From: Artemisia argyi
Lineage: Eukaryota > Streptophyta > Magnoliopsida > Asterales > Asteraceae
Assembly (NCBI GenBank): GCA_030686995.1
Contig: CM060691.1
Coordinates: forward strand, 94,196,743 to 94,260,742
Length of the DNA stretch: 64,000 bases
Direction: 5' to 3'
The translations under genes were made by a program, and so were the position numbers. Positions 46,121-56,959 of the stretch are shown piece after piece. The notes under the pieces are model-generated. The model saw only the letters and a list, made by a program, of their open reading frames with translations. It was not told the DNA's origin and made no database searches. How positions within the stretch are numbered: position 1 is the stretch's first letter; each line of letters opens with the position of its first letter.

Positions 46121-46199
46121 CTGCAGGTCTGGCGGATCAGGCGGAACCCTCAGATGGGTTCCACCCGTGTACCCCCAGGTTTCCGTTAGGGCTGCAGTT
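46121..46199 (-). promoter_or_regulatory. CTGCAG-bounded GGCGGAACCC hairpin module, LTR copy
   Basis: It is bounded by CTGCAG at both ends. GGCGGAACCC (46140-46149) and GGGTTCCACC (46156-46165) pair at nine of ten positions around a 6-nt loop. Relatives lie at 49075-49214 (before ORF2) and 62751-62827 (before ORF1). Confidence 0.85.
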
Positions 46200-46570
46200 G
46201 GTTTTGCAATAAATCTTCCAAACCAAACAAGGTCATATCTCATTATACCTAGTCAAACACAAGACTTGCAAGCAAACATATGGTTAGTCAAACACTCTTT
46301 CTTACCATAAATGTATATTGACAAAGCTTGCCCTAAATGTGATGTGACATTACTATTTTAAGAAATAAATATGATGTGACAAGACACTTTCTAATTTAAG
46401 AAATAAAGATAATGTTTTGTTTAAAAGGAAATATAAACCTTAGTTAAACAAGACTTAAACACTTAAAGTGATGATTTACTTATAGCTAAACTTCATACTT
46501 TGTCATTAACAAAACTTAGCAAAGATCATAAAATATAAATAACGTTTTTAGGCGATATTTGTATTAACTA

Positions 46571-46951
46571 TCTCCCCCTTTCTGTTGATGACAAAACATA
46601 AACTTTATTTATAAGTAAGTCACTAGTTTTAGTGTTAAGTCTTATAAAGTTAGTATTAAAACTTGTTTTTGCAAAGATGAGGTGATAAGCACAAGTTTAT
46701 ATAAATTCTCCCCCTTTTTGTCGAAACAAAAACAAGAGTAGCGAAGCGGAAGTAAGCACTTGCTCCCCCTTGGACGATACTCCCCCTAAATGGAGTGCAA
46801 AGAGAGGAGACATGGATTTTGAACCTACAAGAAAAAGGTTAGTTGTCGCACAAGACAAGTTATGAAAGCATTTCATGTGTAAAACACAACTAAGAGTTGT
46901 GGAGCGGAATAATGTCATACTCATGCTCCCCCTTGAATATTTCTCCCCTAA
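46571..46951 (-). promoter_or_regulatory. Six polypurine tracts ahead of the 3' LTR
   Basis: AGGGGGAG-type words on the minus strand occur at about 46571, 46708, 46762, 46779, 46925 and 46942. The first abuts the LTR and is the likely working PPT. The plus element has four in the same zone. Confidence 0.8.
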
Positions 46952-47416
46952 ATGGAGTATCAAGGAAGGAAAACATGGATAATGATCCTACACAAAAAAA
47001 AGTTAGTTTCTAACACACAAGATATATGTATGCTACCATAGCAAGGAATAGTTCACTCATCATACCCAAATGGTAAACAAACAATGCAAACCTTGTAGTA
47101 GAATGAAATTCATTTCATGTAAATTTTGACTCTTAAAAAGTCAAAGACAAGAAATTTTGATGACACCATCCTACTTCTAAAAATTAAGAAAAACTAAAAA
47201 TAAACTAAGAACATGAAAAGCTACAAGGAAATCATCATTTTTCTTAATGAGAAACATTTTCCAAAAACAAGGCTAATATTGTTTAAGGATGAAAATGTGT
47301 GTTGGAGGTTGTAGCGGGCTTTATTTTGAAGGTTGAAAGGATGAAACGGTTTTGGTTTGTTGGTTTATATGGGAAACAGTTTCCAAAAGAAACGATTTTG
47401 TTTCATTTTGGAGACT
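46952..47416 (-). other. Non-coding spacer between ORF2 and the polypurine tracts
   Basis: AT-rich, without an ORF or recognisable motif. Confidence 0.6.
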
Positions 47417-48583
47417 CTAAGGTTGAGGTGTGTGAGACAAGGATTGTAGACGATCCAAAATGTGGTTTAGGATAAACCTCATTTCTTCGAATAGCTCACG
47501 AATTTCCGTTTGACATCCTTCACTAATGTGAGCGGTTCTTTCACATTGTCCGCAACCATGGCGAGGAAAGTTTGGTGGAAGAGTGGTTTGGTTTGTTGGT
47601 GGTGGATGGTTTGAACTTGAAGGAGCAAAGGTGGATGGTTGAGAGGTGTTTTTGCTTCCTTCATTAGTTGATTGTAGCGTTGTTTGTAAAACCGTAATAT
47701 GGTTGATTTGAGAGTCAACCATACGTTTGAAGGCATGAAGGTGGTTTAAATGAGTGTCAATCTCATCATTAAGGTTTGGAGGTTTTTCCCATATGGATGC
47801 TTCTATTTTCTTATAAGAAGAAAGTAGAGATTCAAATTGTTGGGAAGAGTCTTGTGGTGATGGTTGTTGTTGTTGTGGTTGTTGATTTTGAACAAAATGG
47901 TGAAAGCTTGGTTCGCCGGAAGGATTGCCATGAAGGTCTTTGTAAATTGGGTGAAACACAAATGATTGTGAGTGGGTATGGCCTTGATCATTTGGAAAAA
48001 TGGATGGTCTAGCATAACGGTAAGCCAACCGTTCTATCATTGAGGGTTGGTGGGGTTCATCATCTAGTTGCTCACTAGATTGTTGTTGGGTTTCCATTTG
48101 AGCAATGGTGTCAAAGAGTGATAAGGATTGTGGACTTGATGATTTGGGTGATAGGTCTTCTAATGTTTCCAAATAAGGTAGTGGTGATGTTGGAGGTGTA
48201 TGGAAAAGTTCCATTGGTGAAATTGTAGGTGATTGAGGTGATGAAATTTTAGTTGGTTGAGCTTGTTGAGAAGGTGATGTTGAATCACATGAAGGTCTAG
48301 TAGGTGAAGGAATGGTGGCTATGTTTGTGTAGCAATGTGTTGGAGTATCAAGATTAAGCAAATCTTGAAAGGTGATTACATTGGTATTGCAATGTGTTGA
48401 GGATGGTGTTGAAGTAGAGAGGTTAAGGAAATCTTGGATAGGTGAAGAAATGTTAAGCGAAGCATCACTTGATGAAGATGAGCTTGACTTGACGGTTTTG
48501 TTGAAGCAACAAGGTTTAACACTAATCCTAGTGGTTTTTGAGAAGGATTTTGATGACTCGGATGATGTGTTGGATTTAGTCAT
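47417..48583 (-). CDS. ORF2 of the minus Sirevirus-like element: Ser/Pro/Gln-rich protein with a CxxC end domain
   Basis: I place the start at the ATG at 48583 (MTKSNTSSESSK), about 80 bp below a TATA box, giving 388 residues. The longer 433-codon frame needs a GTG and would be translated through the TATA box. The protein is rich in Ser, Thr, Pro and Gln (for example NQQPQQQQPSP). It has short recurring blocks (LNL.TST/TPTHC..N) and a coiled-coil-like stretch near residues 290-320. It ends with GCGQCERTAH and a helix EIRELFEEMRFILNHIL. The end block resembles that of 37628-38227. Function is unknown. The frame is intact, although ORF1 beside it is broken. Confidence 0.65.
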   Translation of the reverse strand: MTKSNTSSESSKSFSKTTRISVKPCCFNKTVKSSSSSSSDASLNISSPIQDFLNLSTSTPSSTHCNTNVITFQDLLNLDTPTHCYTNIATIPSPTRPSCDSTSPSQQAQPTKISSPQSPTISPMELFHTPPTSPLPYLETLEDLSPKSSSPQSLSLFDTIAQMETQQQSSEQLDDEPHQPSMIERLAYRYARPSIFPNDQGHTHSQSFVFHPIYKDLHGNPSGEPSFHHFVQNQQPQQQQPSPQDSSQQFESLLSSYKKIEASIWEKPPNLNDEIDTHLNHLHAFKRMVDSQINHITVLQTTLQSTNEGSKNTSQPSTFAPSSSNHPPPTNQTTLPPNFPRHGCGQCERTAHISEGCQTEIRELFEEMRFILNHILDRLQSLSHTPQP

Positions 48584-48663
48584 TTCAAAGGTGTGGTTTT
48601 GATGTTTTGAGAGAAGAAGTTTTAATGGTGATGGTGTGATTTTAATTGTTGCAAAACTTTCAA

Positions 48664-48670
48664 ATTTATA
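48664..48670 (-). promoter_or_regulatory. TATA box of a predicted internal promoter for minus ORF2
   Basis: The minus strand reads CCTATAAATTTG about 80 bp before the ORF2 ATG. The matching box in the plus element is at 37571-37577. Confidence 0.6.
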
Positions 48671-49074
48671 GGGTGGAGGAGATGTTGAAATGGGTGTTTG
48701 GATTTGATGTTCTACCACTCAAAGATTGAGGTTTCAAATGATTTACAAAGTTTTCATGAACATGTCAAATCATTGCATGTCAATCCAATGGAATAAAGTG
48801 GAGTGAAAGACCAACATATGCACTCAATGCTTTGTGATCATGGGATGTGATTTGGTTGAAAATGTTTCAATGGTTTGAAGGATCCTTTAAAAGGGTTCCT
48901 TGGGTTAGTTATGTTTGAATTTGAATTTTTGGAGGGAAGTGGCTTCCTAATTGTTTTAGGGAGTGAGAGTTGTTCTAATATGGTTATTGGAGTTAATGGA
49001 AGATGTTTCTCACTTAGGATAATGGTTTTGACACGTTACAAGTTTTGGACCTAAGAAAAATGACAAATTTTCTG
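48671..49074 (-). other. ORF1-ORF2 spacer, minus element
   Basis: It lies between the hairpin module and the TATA box. No ORF or other signal recognised. Confidence 0.6.
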
Positions 49075-49214
49075 CAGGTGTCTGGCGGAACCCTCGCGGT
49101 ACACAGGCAGAACCCATTTGAGGGTACCGTCTGGTCCGTTGGGCCAGTTCTGGGTTTCCCAGAAAATACACTGGCGGAACCCAATTTTGGGTACCGTCAG
49201 ATCCGCCAGGGCTG
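49075..49214 (-). promoter_or_regulatory. GGCGGAACCC hairpin module, pre-ORF2 copy
   Basis: It starts with CTGCAG (plus coordinates) and carries two GGCGGAACCC words (49084 and 49173) and two GGGTACCGTC words. The second pair (49173-49182 with 49189-49198) forms a stem around aatttt. It matches the LTR copy and the ORF1-leader copy. Confidence 0.85.
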
Positions 49215-49568
49215 AAAAATTAGGCAGTCCGTGATTTTGACCCGCGAGACGATTTTCAAAATTTTCGAAAACTCCTAAAATAAAAAAGATAATGCATTTC
49301 TGGTTAGGCAATGCAAAAATTAGACACGTAAATATACATATCATAGGACTTTGACCTTGAGGTCAAGGATTTCACTATACTTAGTAAGAATTGCCATAAG
49401 CATAAAAAAATTAACTAACACCTCAAACATTGTCATTATGCATAAAAGCTCATACAAACATAATCCAACAAACATACTGAAACATGAAAGTGAAAAACAA
49501 TATAAATCACGTAGTTTAACACATAAAAGGTTCTAAAACATTCATAAGCCAAACACTCCTTAATCTTC

Positions 49569-50696
49569 TCACAACCGGTCTATCTTCTTATTGAGCTTGC
49601 TTAGGTACCTTCCAAAGCATTTGAACATTCCTTTGGTTTGCTTGAACTCTTCGGATGCATTGTCAATGACGGGAAGTGCATGAAGGTATTCTAAAGGAGG
49701 TAACTTAGAGTTAGGAAGTTTATCATCCTCGCTCATGTTGGATGATGATGATGATGATGGTGTAGGTGAGCGAGTACGTTTGCCCTTACCCTTGAAAACT
49801 CGTTTATCACTTAGAGGAACGAAAATGTGGGGAACGAAAATGTGAGGAACGAGAGAATAGTCAAGGCGCATTCCATTATCGTTAGGAGAAATGCGTGAGA
49901 TTGCTCTAAAGAGGCGAGTAAGAAGCATTCAATACGAAAGAGCGGCTGTTCCAACTAAGGATATGTCGGCCATTCTTTTGGCTAGGTAGTAGGCTAAGTT
50001 AAATGGTTGACCGGTTGAAATGCTATAGAGCATGTAGCAAAGACATGTGTTGATATGATCTCTATTTCCTATGGTACTTATGACATTAGCTCTAAGAATT
50101 TCTTCCCACTTCTTAAATTGTGGTTTAAGCTCATTGAGCTCCATACCAAACGGGTCCTTTTCCACAATATTCCCCGAACAATTCTTTCTTGTGGTAGAGG
50201 TTCTAACGAAGAGATGTTCCTTAATTATTTCCTTACTAACTAGAGGGTTGTCGTATGGATAAAAACGCTCAATAGAATCAAGACTTGAAATGGGCCACTT
50301 ATCCGTGTAGAGACAAGTTCCCTCATTTGGGACACCAAGAATGATAGCTAAGTCTTTTAAATCTATGTAATGTGGTGTTTGATTGGTTGTGAAGTTTAAT
50401 GATATCTTACCAACAACACTTGTGGAAAGGTTTACAGTTGCATAGAATTCTAAGATGAACCTAGGACAAATTGGCTCATCTATATCAAGGAGACAATCAA
50501 AGTTGATTGCGGCAAAGTTTTGGCGAATGGATGTTCCTTCTAGAAAGGATGGATCAATGGTTCTACCTTCATGAACATAGCATTTTTCTAGTGCCTTAAA
50601 GGTTTCTACTTGAACATTGTTGAGACCTTTGGTCATATGGTGTTTGGGCATGTACTTAAGGGTTTCCTTGTGATCGGATCTATTTGCGTGAGGCAT
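49569..50696 (-). pseudogene. ORF1 of the minus Sirevirus-like element
   Basis: The frame of 375 codons starts at the ATG at 50696 (MPHANRSDHKETLKY) and is broken once by TGA at 49926-49928, just before MLLTRLFR. It is homologous to 35783-36967: HEGRTIDPSF, EPICPRFILEFY, NRDHINTCLCYMLYS and FNLAYYLAKRM. The C-terminus is Ser-rich then basic (KGMFKCFGRYLSKLNKK). No known catalytic motif. The earlier TTG start is unlikely. A donor-like GTAAGTG at 62610 suggests the leader was spliced; the acceptor side is not clear in this copy (TTTTCTTGG before the ATG). Confidence 0.75.
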
Positions 50697-51113
50697 GTTG
50701 ATTCCAAGAAAACACAAAATTATATGTTAATGACTTTTAACAATGTGGATGTTCTAATATATGCAAACAATGTGGAGACTTGGTTATCTTGACTCATTTT
50801 GATTCCCAAATTGTTTTGTCTTGCAAGTTTTGTTATAAAAACAAAAGATAACCAACACTCTCCTAATTGAATGTGTCTTCGATTGAATGTACCCAAAAAT
50901 ACATATTAGTTATGTATCCCCTTTAGCATTCAAGAGATAGTATGCAAGTGATGTTTTAATGATGTTTTTCATTTGTTTTAATAATGTGGTGATGAATCAT
51001 GTTCTAGTCTTGGATTGCGATTTTTGAAAGACAATGCACTTGGTGTGTTTGGCAAATCAAAGTCACAACAAAAGGAATACAATTCTTTAACTAATGGAAG
51101 ACATGATTGGCTA
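50697..51113 (-). other. ORF1 leader, part downstream of the Athila insertion
   Basis: Non-coding, probably intron by comparison with the plus element. It joins 62497 onward once the Athila element is removed. Confidence 0.5.
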
Positions 51114-51118
51114 GCCAC

Positions 51119-52859
51119 TGATGTGCTATTTGTTAGTGCAAGTTTTAAATTTATAAGGATGAGTTACCAAATCTAGAAACAACACATACGAGCAAGTGTA
51201 CTCGTCCGTTATAGCAAGATATGATGGTAAGTCGGGATCGTTCGCAGGGATTTGTGAGTGAATCGAAATATAAGTCTAAAAGTAAATCTCTAATGTACGC
51301 AAATAAGATAATAAGCAAATTTAATAAATTAAAAACTACACTTGTTTAGATTAGTTTTTTACTTAATGACACACATGATTGTGATAACTTTTGATAACAT
51401 GTTGGTTGAGATAATTAAATGGTGATCTAATCTATTGTTTCTACAAGTTAAACTTCGGCCAAGAGTTTAGTTCATAAAAACAAGCTTTAAGTGTAAACCA
51501 ATCAACTCAAGATCTATCCAAGGTTCATAAGGTATGGTGGATATCTTAAACACAAGACAAACTTTTATTACCAATCAAATACTCTTAGGAAATGCTCAAT
51601 ACAAAAGGTAACCACTTCATAGACAAAAAGGTCACAATCGTTTATAAACATTTAAAATTTCGTCCTACTAAAGGTTTACAAACAATCCGATTTGATGTTA
51701 TAAAAGAATTCTTATTACAATCATACTTCTTGTTTCTTTGTTTAGTCAAGAATAATTATGGTGAAAAACAATCATTCATAGACAAATGATTATAACTAGT
51801 TGAGTAATAACAAGTCTTTCGACCTTTGAAACTATTACCAATTAGTTAACCTTGGCTAAACAAATGTCACGATGAAACTTAAGGTACAATTGGTTCTTAG
51901 GATTGACTTGAAATTGAATTAAAACATGTTATCACAATCATCACTATCACTAAGTATAAAACATCATCAAAACAAGTGTAAAAAGATTACTAGCCACTCA
52001 TGGCAAACACGCAAATAAACTCAGAATATTTAACATAAGAATCCATGGTTATAAGTCTTACAATGCTTTGAAATTGATAACAAATGACAAGGTATTGATA
52101 ACCTAAGAGTTGGTGATGATTTCTTGAGATTTTCAGATTCCAAATGTTGCTTCATTGGTCCTCCAAAGTTCCTGGTTCTTTCTGCACGAATTTTCCTCCT
52201 TAGAGAGCTAGAAGATGATAATAATTGTGTGTAGTAATGAGAGTAAATGGTATCTTCAATTGTGTGTTGAGTTATGCACTTTTGAGGTCCCTTATAGGCT
52301 TGTCCAACACTCATGGTAATAAATAGGAACTTAAATGCTTGAACTTGGACAACAAGACACTAAAAATGGACTAGAACCATGGGACAAAAGACCAAGATTC
52401 GTGCACAAAAGTTGGCAAAAGTATGCAGAATTGGCCATCCAATCAGTTGCGGGTTGGTACCGATCGGATGGTGAGAAGTCATAATGGCAATCCGATCGGT
52501 TTCACACCAACCGATCGGATGGTAATTTCTGCCAGTTTTGGACTTTGACTTTGACTTGTGTAGTTCTTTATGTACTATCCAAACTTGATTAACTTCTGAA
52601 CTTGGAACTTTGAGATGACAAAACTTAGGTTCTCATATGAATTACTTCATAGATTGGACTTTTGAGCTTGGGAATCTTCGTGTAATCGCGTATACTTCAT
52701 TTTCTTCACTTTTTCTCCATTTTCCCTGCATTTGGCTACATATGCTACAAAAACATACTTTGATACGATTAAGTGGCAAAAGCATGTAAAAACAACCAAA
52801 TAACATACACAAAAACACTAATAACGCTTATAAAAACATGTTAACTTTGAGCGTTATCA
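51119..52859 (-). repeat. Athila 3' LTR, 1741 bp
   Basis: On the minus strand it runs from TGATAACGCTCAAAG to TAGCACATCA. It contains a perfect 12-bp hairpin, ATCCGATCGGTT / AACCGATCGGAT (52490-52501 and 52509-52520). TATA-like words lie downstream on the minus strand near 52290-52325. Confidence 0.95.
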
Positions 52860-52872
52860 AATCCCCACACTT
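52860..52872 (-). promoter_or_regulatory. Athila polypurine tract
   Basis: The minus strand reads TAAGTGTGGGGAT directly before the LTR start TGATAACG, the usual Athila/Tat form. Confidence 0.85.
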
Positions 52873-54862
52873 AAACTTTGCTTGTCCTCAAGCAAATCTA
52901 GAAGAAAACTAAATATCCACATGGTAACCAAAAATGATTAGAAAAATGTGATGCAAATCCACCAAGTACAAGTACAAGATAAGATTCATCCTTTTTAAGC
53001 TTGAATGGTGAAAATTCGAGATGTTTGACAATACCCAATGATTTTCTTGCTTGATTAACATTTCTACACACCTCATGAAAAAGGAACGAAGTATAATTCA
53101 CTCAATCACTCGTTTATTTAAGAAGTGGAGTAAATAAGAGAAATCAAACTCATTGCTCAGTCATGATCTAAGTATTACCATAAGCTTGTACAAGAAACAA
53201 AACTACATTGCAATGGCGTAAGCACCAAGTCTACATATCAAAGAGGTCTTTTATTCTGGTTATAATGTAAGGCTTTGGGTTGTACCAGGCTTATGTTTTA
53301 ACATCTCATACAAAAACATAATAGATTACTGGCGCGAGTTCTTGATTACTCAAAAACCGGATGGTCACTACAATATTCTTGCATTTGATATTCTCACAAA
53401 GCCATTACTATATCTAGATAGATAAAATAATTTGGTAAGGGTAGGGATAAGGCATGGGAATATTTATGAAATTGGTTTTAAAGAAAAATAAAATAAAGTC
53501 TAAGTCCCATTGTTGCTAGTTATCAAACAAACCACGAACCCGTAAATGATTATAATCACAATCTTCCTCTTCTTCAAATAATGATACATCGATTCGCCAT
53601 AACAATATTCTTCATACATAGCACATTGGCTAACAACATATCACAAAATTTCCTTTATTCACATATATAGCACATTTGCTATAATTGTCACCTTATAGTT
53701 ACGATGACTTATTCATTTTTTTTTCTCCCACACTTCGCATAAGCATCACCACAACAATACAAATAAGAAGCTGCAGTCTCCGTCTTTGTCAGAATGGCAC
53801 ACACATAATTGGTGAAGTGTGGCTAACTAATAATCATCAGAAACTATCCAATAACCAAGCAACTAGCAACCCACCATTTAGACTTTGACAAGGGTTAGGC
53901 TAAGGTTTAAAGTGTAAAATATTTTTGTATTTTTCTGGATTTATCAAAAACAAAAAGGATGGCTCGAAGGGTGTAACTAAGGGTATCTAGCGTTAAAAAT
54001 GAACGCTAACAAAAGGGTTAAAATTTGGAGAATAACTAATCAATGTGACTAGCTAAAAATCAATAATGAATGCTATTTGGTTAAAATCCTAAGGTTGGCT
54101 CTTATCACGTATGTATACTTATATTACAAAAAAAATGTAATCTCACAACAGTCTCGTAATGATTTACAAGTACAAGTTCTAGAATAAATAAAATCACCGA
54201 CACACTCATAACAAAAGATTCAAGCATAAAAGATGTATGCTAGATATGAAATAGGCTCAAATCCTCACAATTTAGTGGAAAGGGTTATAATATGCGCTAG
54301 CAAATGTTATCAATCCCATAAATGGATTGCAATATTAATCGGGACACATCTCAAATTTTTCAAAAATTACTATTTTTACCAGTGGATAGATCCAGTTATT
54401 CTAATAAATTATTCCTAAAAGCGTAAAAACAACTAGATCACAAGGACAAACAAAATTTAAAAATTTAATCGATATTAGACTTAATTTCTTATTTTACCTA
54501 CTTACCCCCCCCCCCCCCCCACACTCAAGTTAAACATTGTCCTCAATGTGATAAACGAAAAAGCATGAAAGTAGGGAAAATGAGAAAATAAACCAAGATA
54601 TCCGGTGTTATCCAATCTTCTGTTTCTTGTAGTCAACACCTGTATTATTAAAAACAAAAACAAACAAACAAAAAGCATTCCAGTTTTATTCAAATTAGTG
54701 GCACACCCCCACACTTAAGTTTGACCAAGTAGTAAAACTTTGGGGTATAAACACTGAAAATCAAAAACAAAAATAAAAATAAAAATAAAACACACAGGTT
54801 GCCTCCCGAGAAGCGCTTGTTTTATTAACGAGTCCTCAGCCGGACTCAAACTTCGAAATAAA
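52873..54862 (-). other. Athila 3' non-coding region (no env-like gene)
   Basis: About 2 kb with no credible ORF. It includes a 16-base poly-C (54505-54520) and the hairpin ACATTG-tcct-CAATGT (54533-54548). Parts match 41020-43200 in the Z-associated region. Confidence 0.7.
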
Positions 54863-56959
54863 TTATGAAGTTTTAGCGTTATGTTTCCTTTTAGGGATAT
54901 ACAACACATTCCCTATCACAATTCCCTCTCCTGTTTCATCTATGTTTTCCAATTTAACATTTTCCCATGCTCTAGGAAGAGCATCATAGATAAAACCATT
55001 ACTGTGTGCCCAAGGAATCATTTCCTTGTGTGGAGCCATTAATGTGATAGCTTCATATTCAAATTCGGATGAAATTTCCTCATTAGAAATCATGTTTAAT
55101 TGCTCTTTATCATAATAGAGTTTAATTCGGTGCCCATTTACAATGAAACTTCCACCATGTTTTTCATAAAGTTCAACATAACCTGAAGGAAATCCATGTT
55201 TCACTATATATGGTCCAAACGATTTTGGCTTGAGTTTCGGAGCTTTAAACTTGTATTTCATATTGAAAAGCAGAACTTTATCTCCAGCTTTGAATTGTTT
55301 TCGAATTCTCAGCTTTCTATCGTGATATGCTTTGGTTCTTGCTTTGTATAGCTTGGAGTTTTCATAAGCTTGAAGTCTTAACTCATCAAGTTCATGTAAT
55401 TGCAAAAATCTCTTTTCTCCAGCTATCTTTAAATCAGGATTACAGCTTCTTAACGCCCAGTAAGCACGGTGTTCAAGTTCGAACGGTAGATGACATGTTT
55501 TCCCATACAAGAGTCTGTACGATGTCGTACCAATTGGTGTCTTATATGCCGTACAAAATGCCCATAGAGCGTCATCTAATTTCCTTGACCAAACGGAAGG
55601 ATTGTCTTTAACCGTTTTTTCAAGTATTCTTTTTATAGCTCTATTGGTATTTTCAACTTGACCACTAGTTTGTGGATGATAAGTTGTAGCAAAACGATGA
55701 TGAACTCCATATCGTTTCATTACTTTCTCCATTTGTTTATTACAGAAATGGGATCCTCTATCACTTATTAAAGCTTTAGGAACTCCATAACGAGCAAAAA
55801 GCTTTTTGAGAAAGTTGACAACAACTCGTGCATCGTTAGTAGGAAGAGCTTCCGCTTCAACCCATTTGGAAACATAATCGATTGCAATGAGGATATATTC
55901 GTATTTTTGTGATTTAGGGAAAGGTCCCATAAAATCAATTCCCCAAATATCGAATATTTCACAGACTTGAATGCTCTTTTGAGGCATTTCGTCTCTTCGA
56001 GAAAGGTTACCGGATTTTTGGCACGCATCACAGTTTTGAACAAGAGTGTATGCTTCTTTGAAAATTGTAGGCCAATAGAATCCAGCATCAAAAACTTTTC
56101 TAGCTGTAGTGGAAGGACCATAATGTCCCCCAGTTGGGCCATGATGACATTCATCAAGATTTTTTCTTGTTTCGGCACCTGAAACACATCTTCGTATCAT
56201 TCCATCCTTGCACATCTTAAAAAGATAAGGTTTCTCCCAATAATAGTGTTTTAGTTCTGAAAAGAACTTACTACGTTGGAAGTGACTCATCCCTTTTTTA
56301 AGAATGTCTCCTGCAAGATAATTTGCGTAATTTGCAAACCATGGTATTTCCTCATCATCATCTTTATCTATCGTCATGAGAGTTTCTTCTGGAAAATAAT
56401 CATTAATTTCATTTTCTTTTAATTCTTCCAAATTTGGATTCTCGAGACGTGATAAATGATCTGCTGCAAGATTTTCTGCTTCTTTCTTATCTTTTATTTT
56501 GATATCAAATTCTTGCAGTAATAAAATCCATCTGATAAGACGTGGTTTTGCATCTTGTTTGGTAAACAAATATTTGAGTGCGGAATGATCGGTAAAAACT
56601 ATCGTTTTTGAAAGCACAAGATAAGATATGAATTTGTCGAATGCAAAAACTACGGCTAATAATTCTTTCTCCGTAACCGTATAGTTTTGTTGAGCATTGT
56701 TGAGTGTTTTACTAGCAAAGTAAATAGGACGAAAATGTTTTCCTTCACATTGTCCTAAAACAGCTCCAACAGCGAAATCGCTTGCATCACACATGATTTC
56801 AAATGGTAGTGACCAATTAGGTGCAACCATAATTGGGGCACTAGTCAATTGACTTTTCAATGTTTCGAAAGCTTTAATACAGTCAGCATTGAAATCAAAT
56901 ACAGAATCCTTTTCTAGAAGTTTAGTCATAGGACGTGATATTTTTGAAAAATCTTTGAT
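54863..56959 (-). pseudogene. pol: Athila pol, distal half: RNase H and integrase
   Basis: This reads on, in the same frame, from the RT block after a TGA at 56960-56962; the first internal ATG (56929) gives 688 codons. RNase H shows the acidic set D48, E88, D114 and D157 (CDASD, TEKE, FTDHS, AADHLS), numbered from that ATG. Integrase follows. Its zinc part has HH at 262-263, H269 and C300/C303. The core has D332 (GIDFMGPF), D390 (ISDRG) and E426 (GQVEN), with 35 residues between the last two, as in DDE enzymes. A C-terminal part with AGDKVLLF ends near residue 650. There is no chromodomain, as expected for Athila. All catalytic residues are kept; the stop upstream is the break. Confidence 0.9.

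Larger units (their letters stand above)
45726..46569 (-). repeat. Minus Sirevirus-like LTR, proximal part
   Basis: On the minus strand it starts at 46569 directly after the PPT (GGGGGAGAT|AGTTAATACAAAT, compared with GGGGGAGAC|TGTTGATATAAAT in the plus element). The first base is changed, so the canonical TG is lost. It contains the hairpin module (46121-46199) and TATA box (46103-46110). The word gggtacaacnactccc repeats at 45719, 45788 and 45819. Confidence 0.8.

Noticed and set aside
36263..49928. Both ORF1 copies are broken by a stop followed at once by ATGCTT (36263 and 49926)
   Set aside because: I considered stop-restart or readthrough coding, but the stops lie at different places in the protein, so this is most likely coincidence of two separate mutations.
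54502..54909. ORFs across the poly-C tract
   Set aside because: Low-complexity translation without start context or domain.
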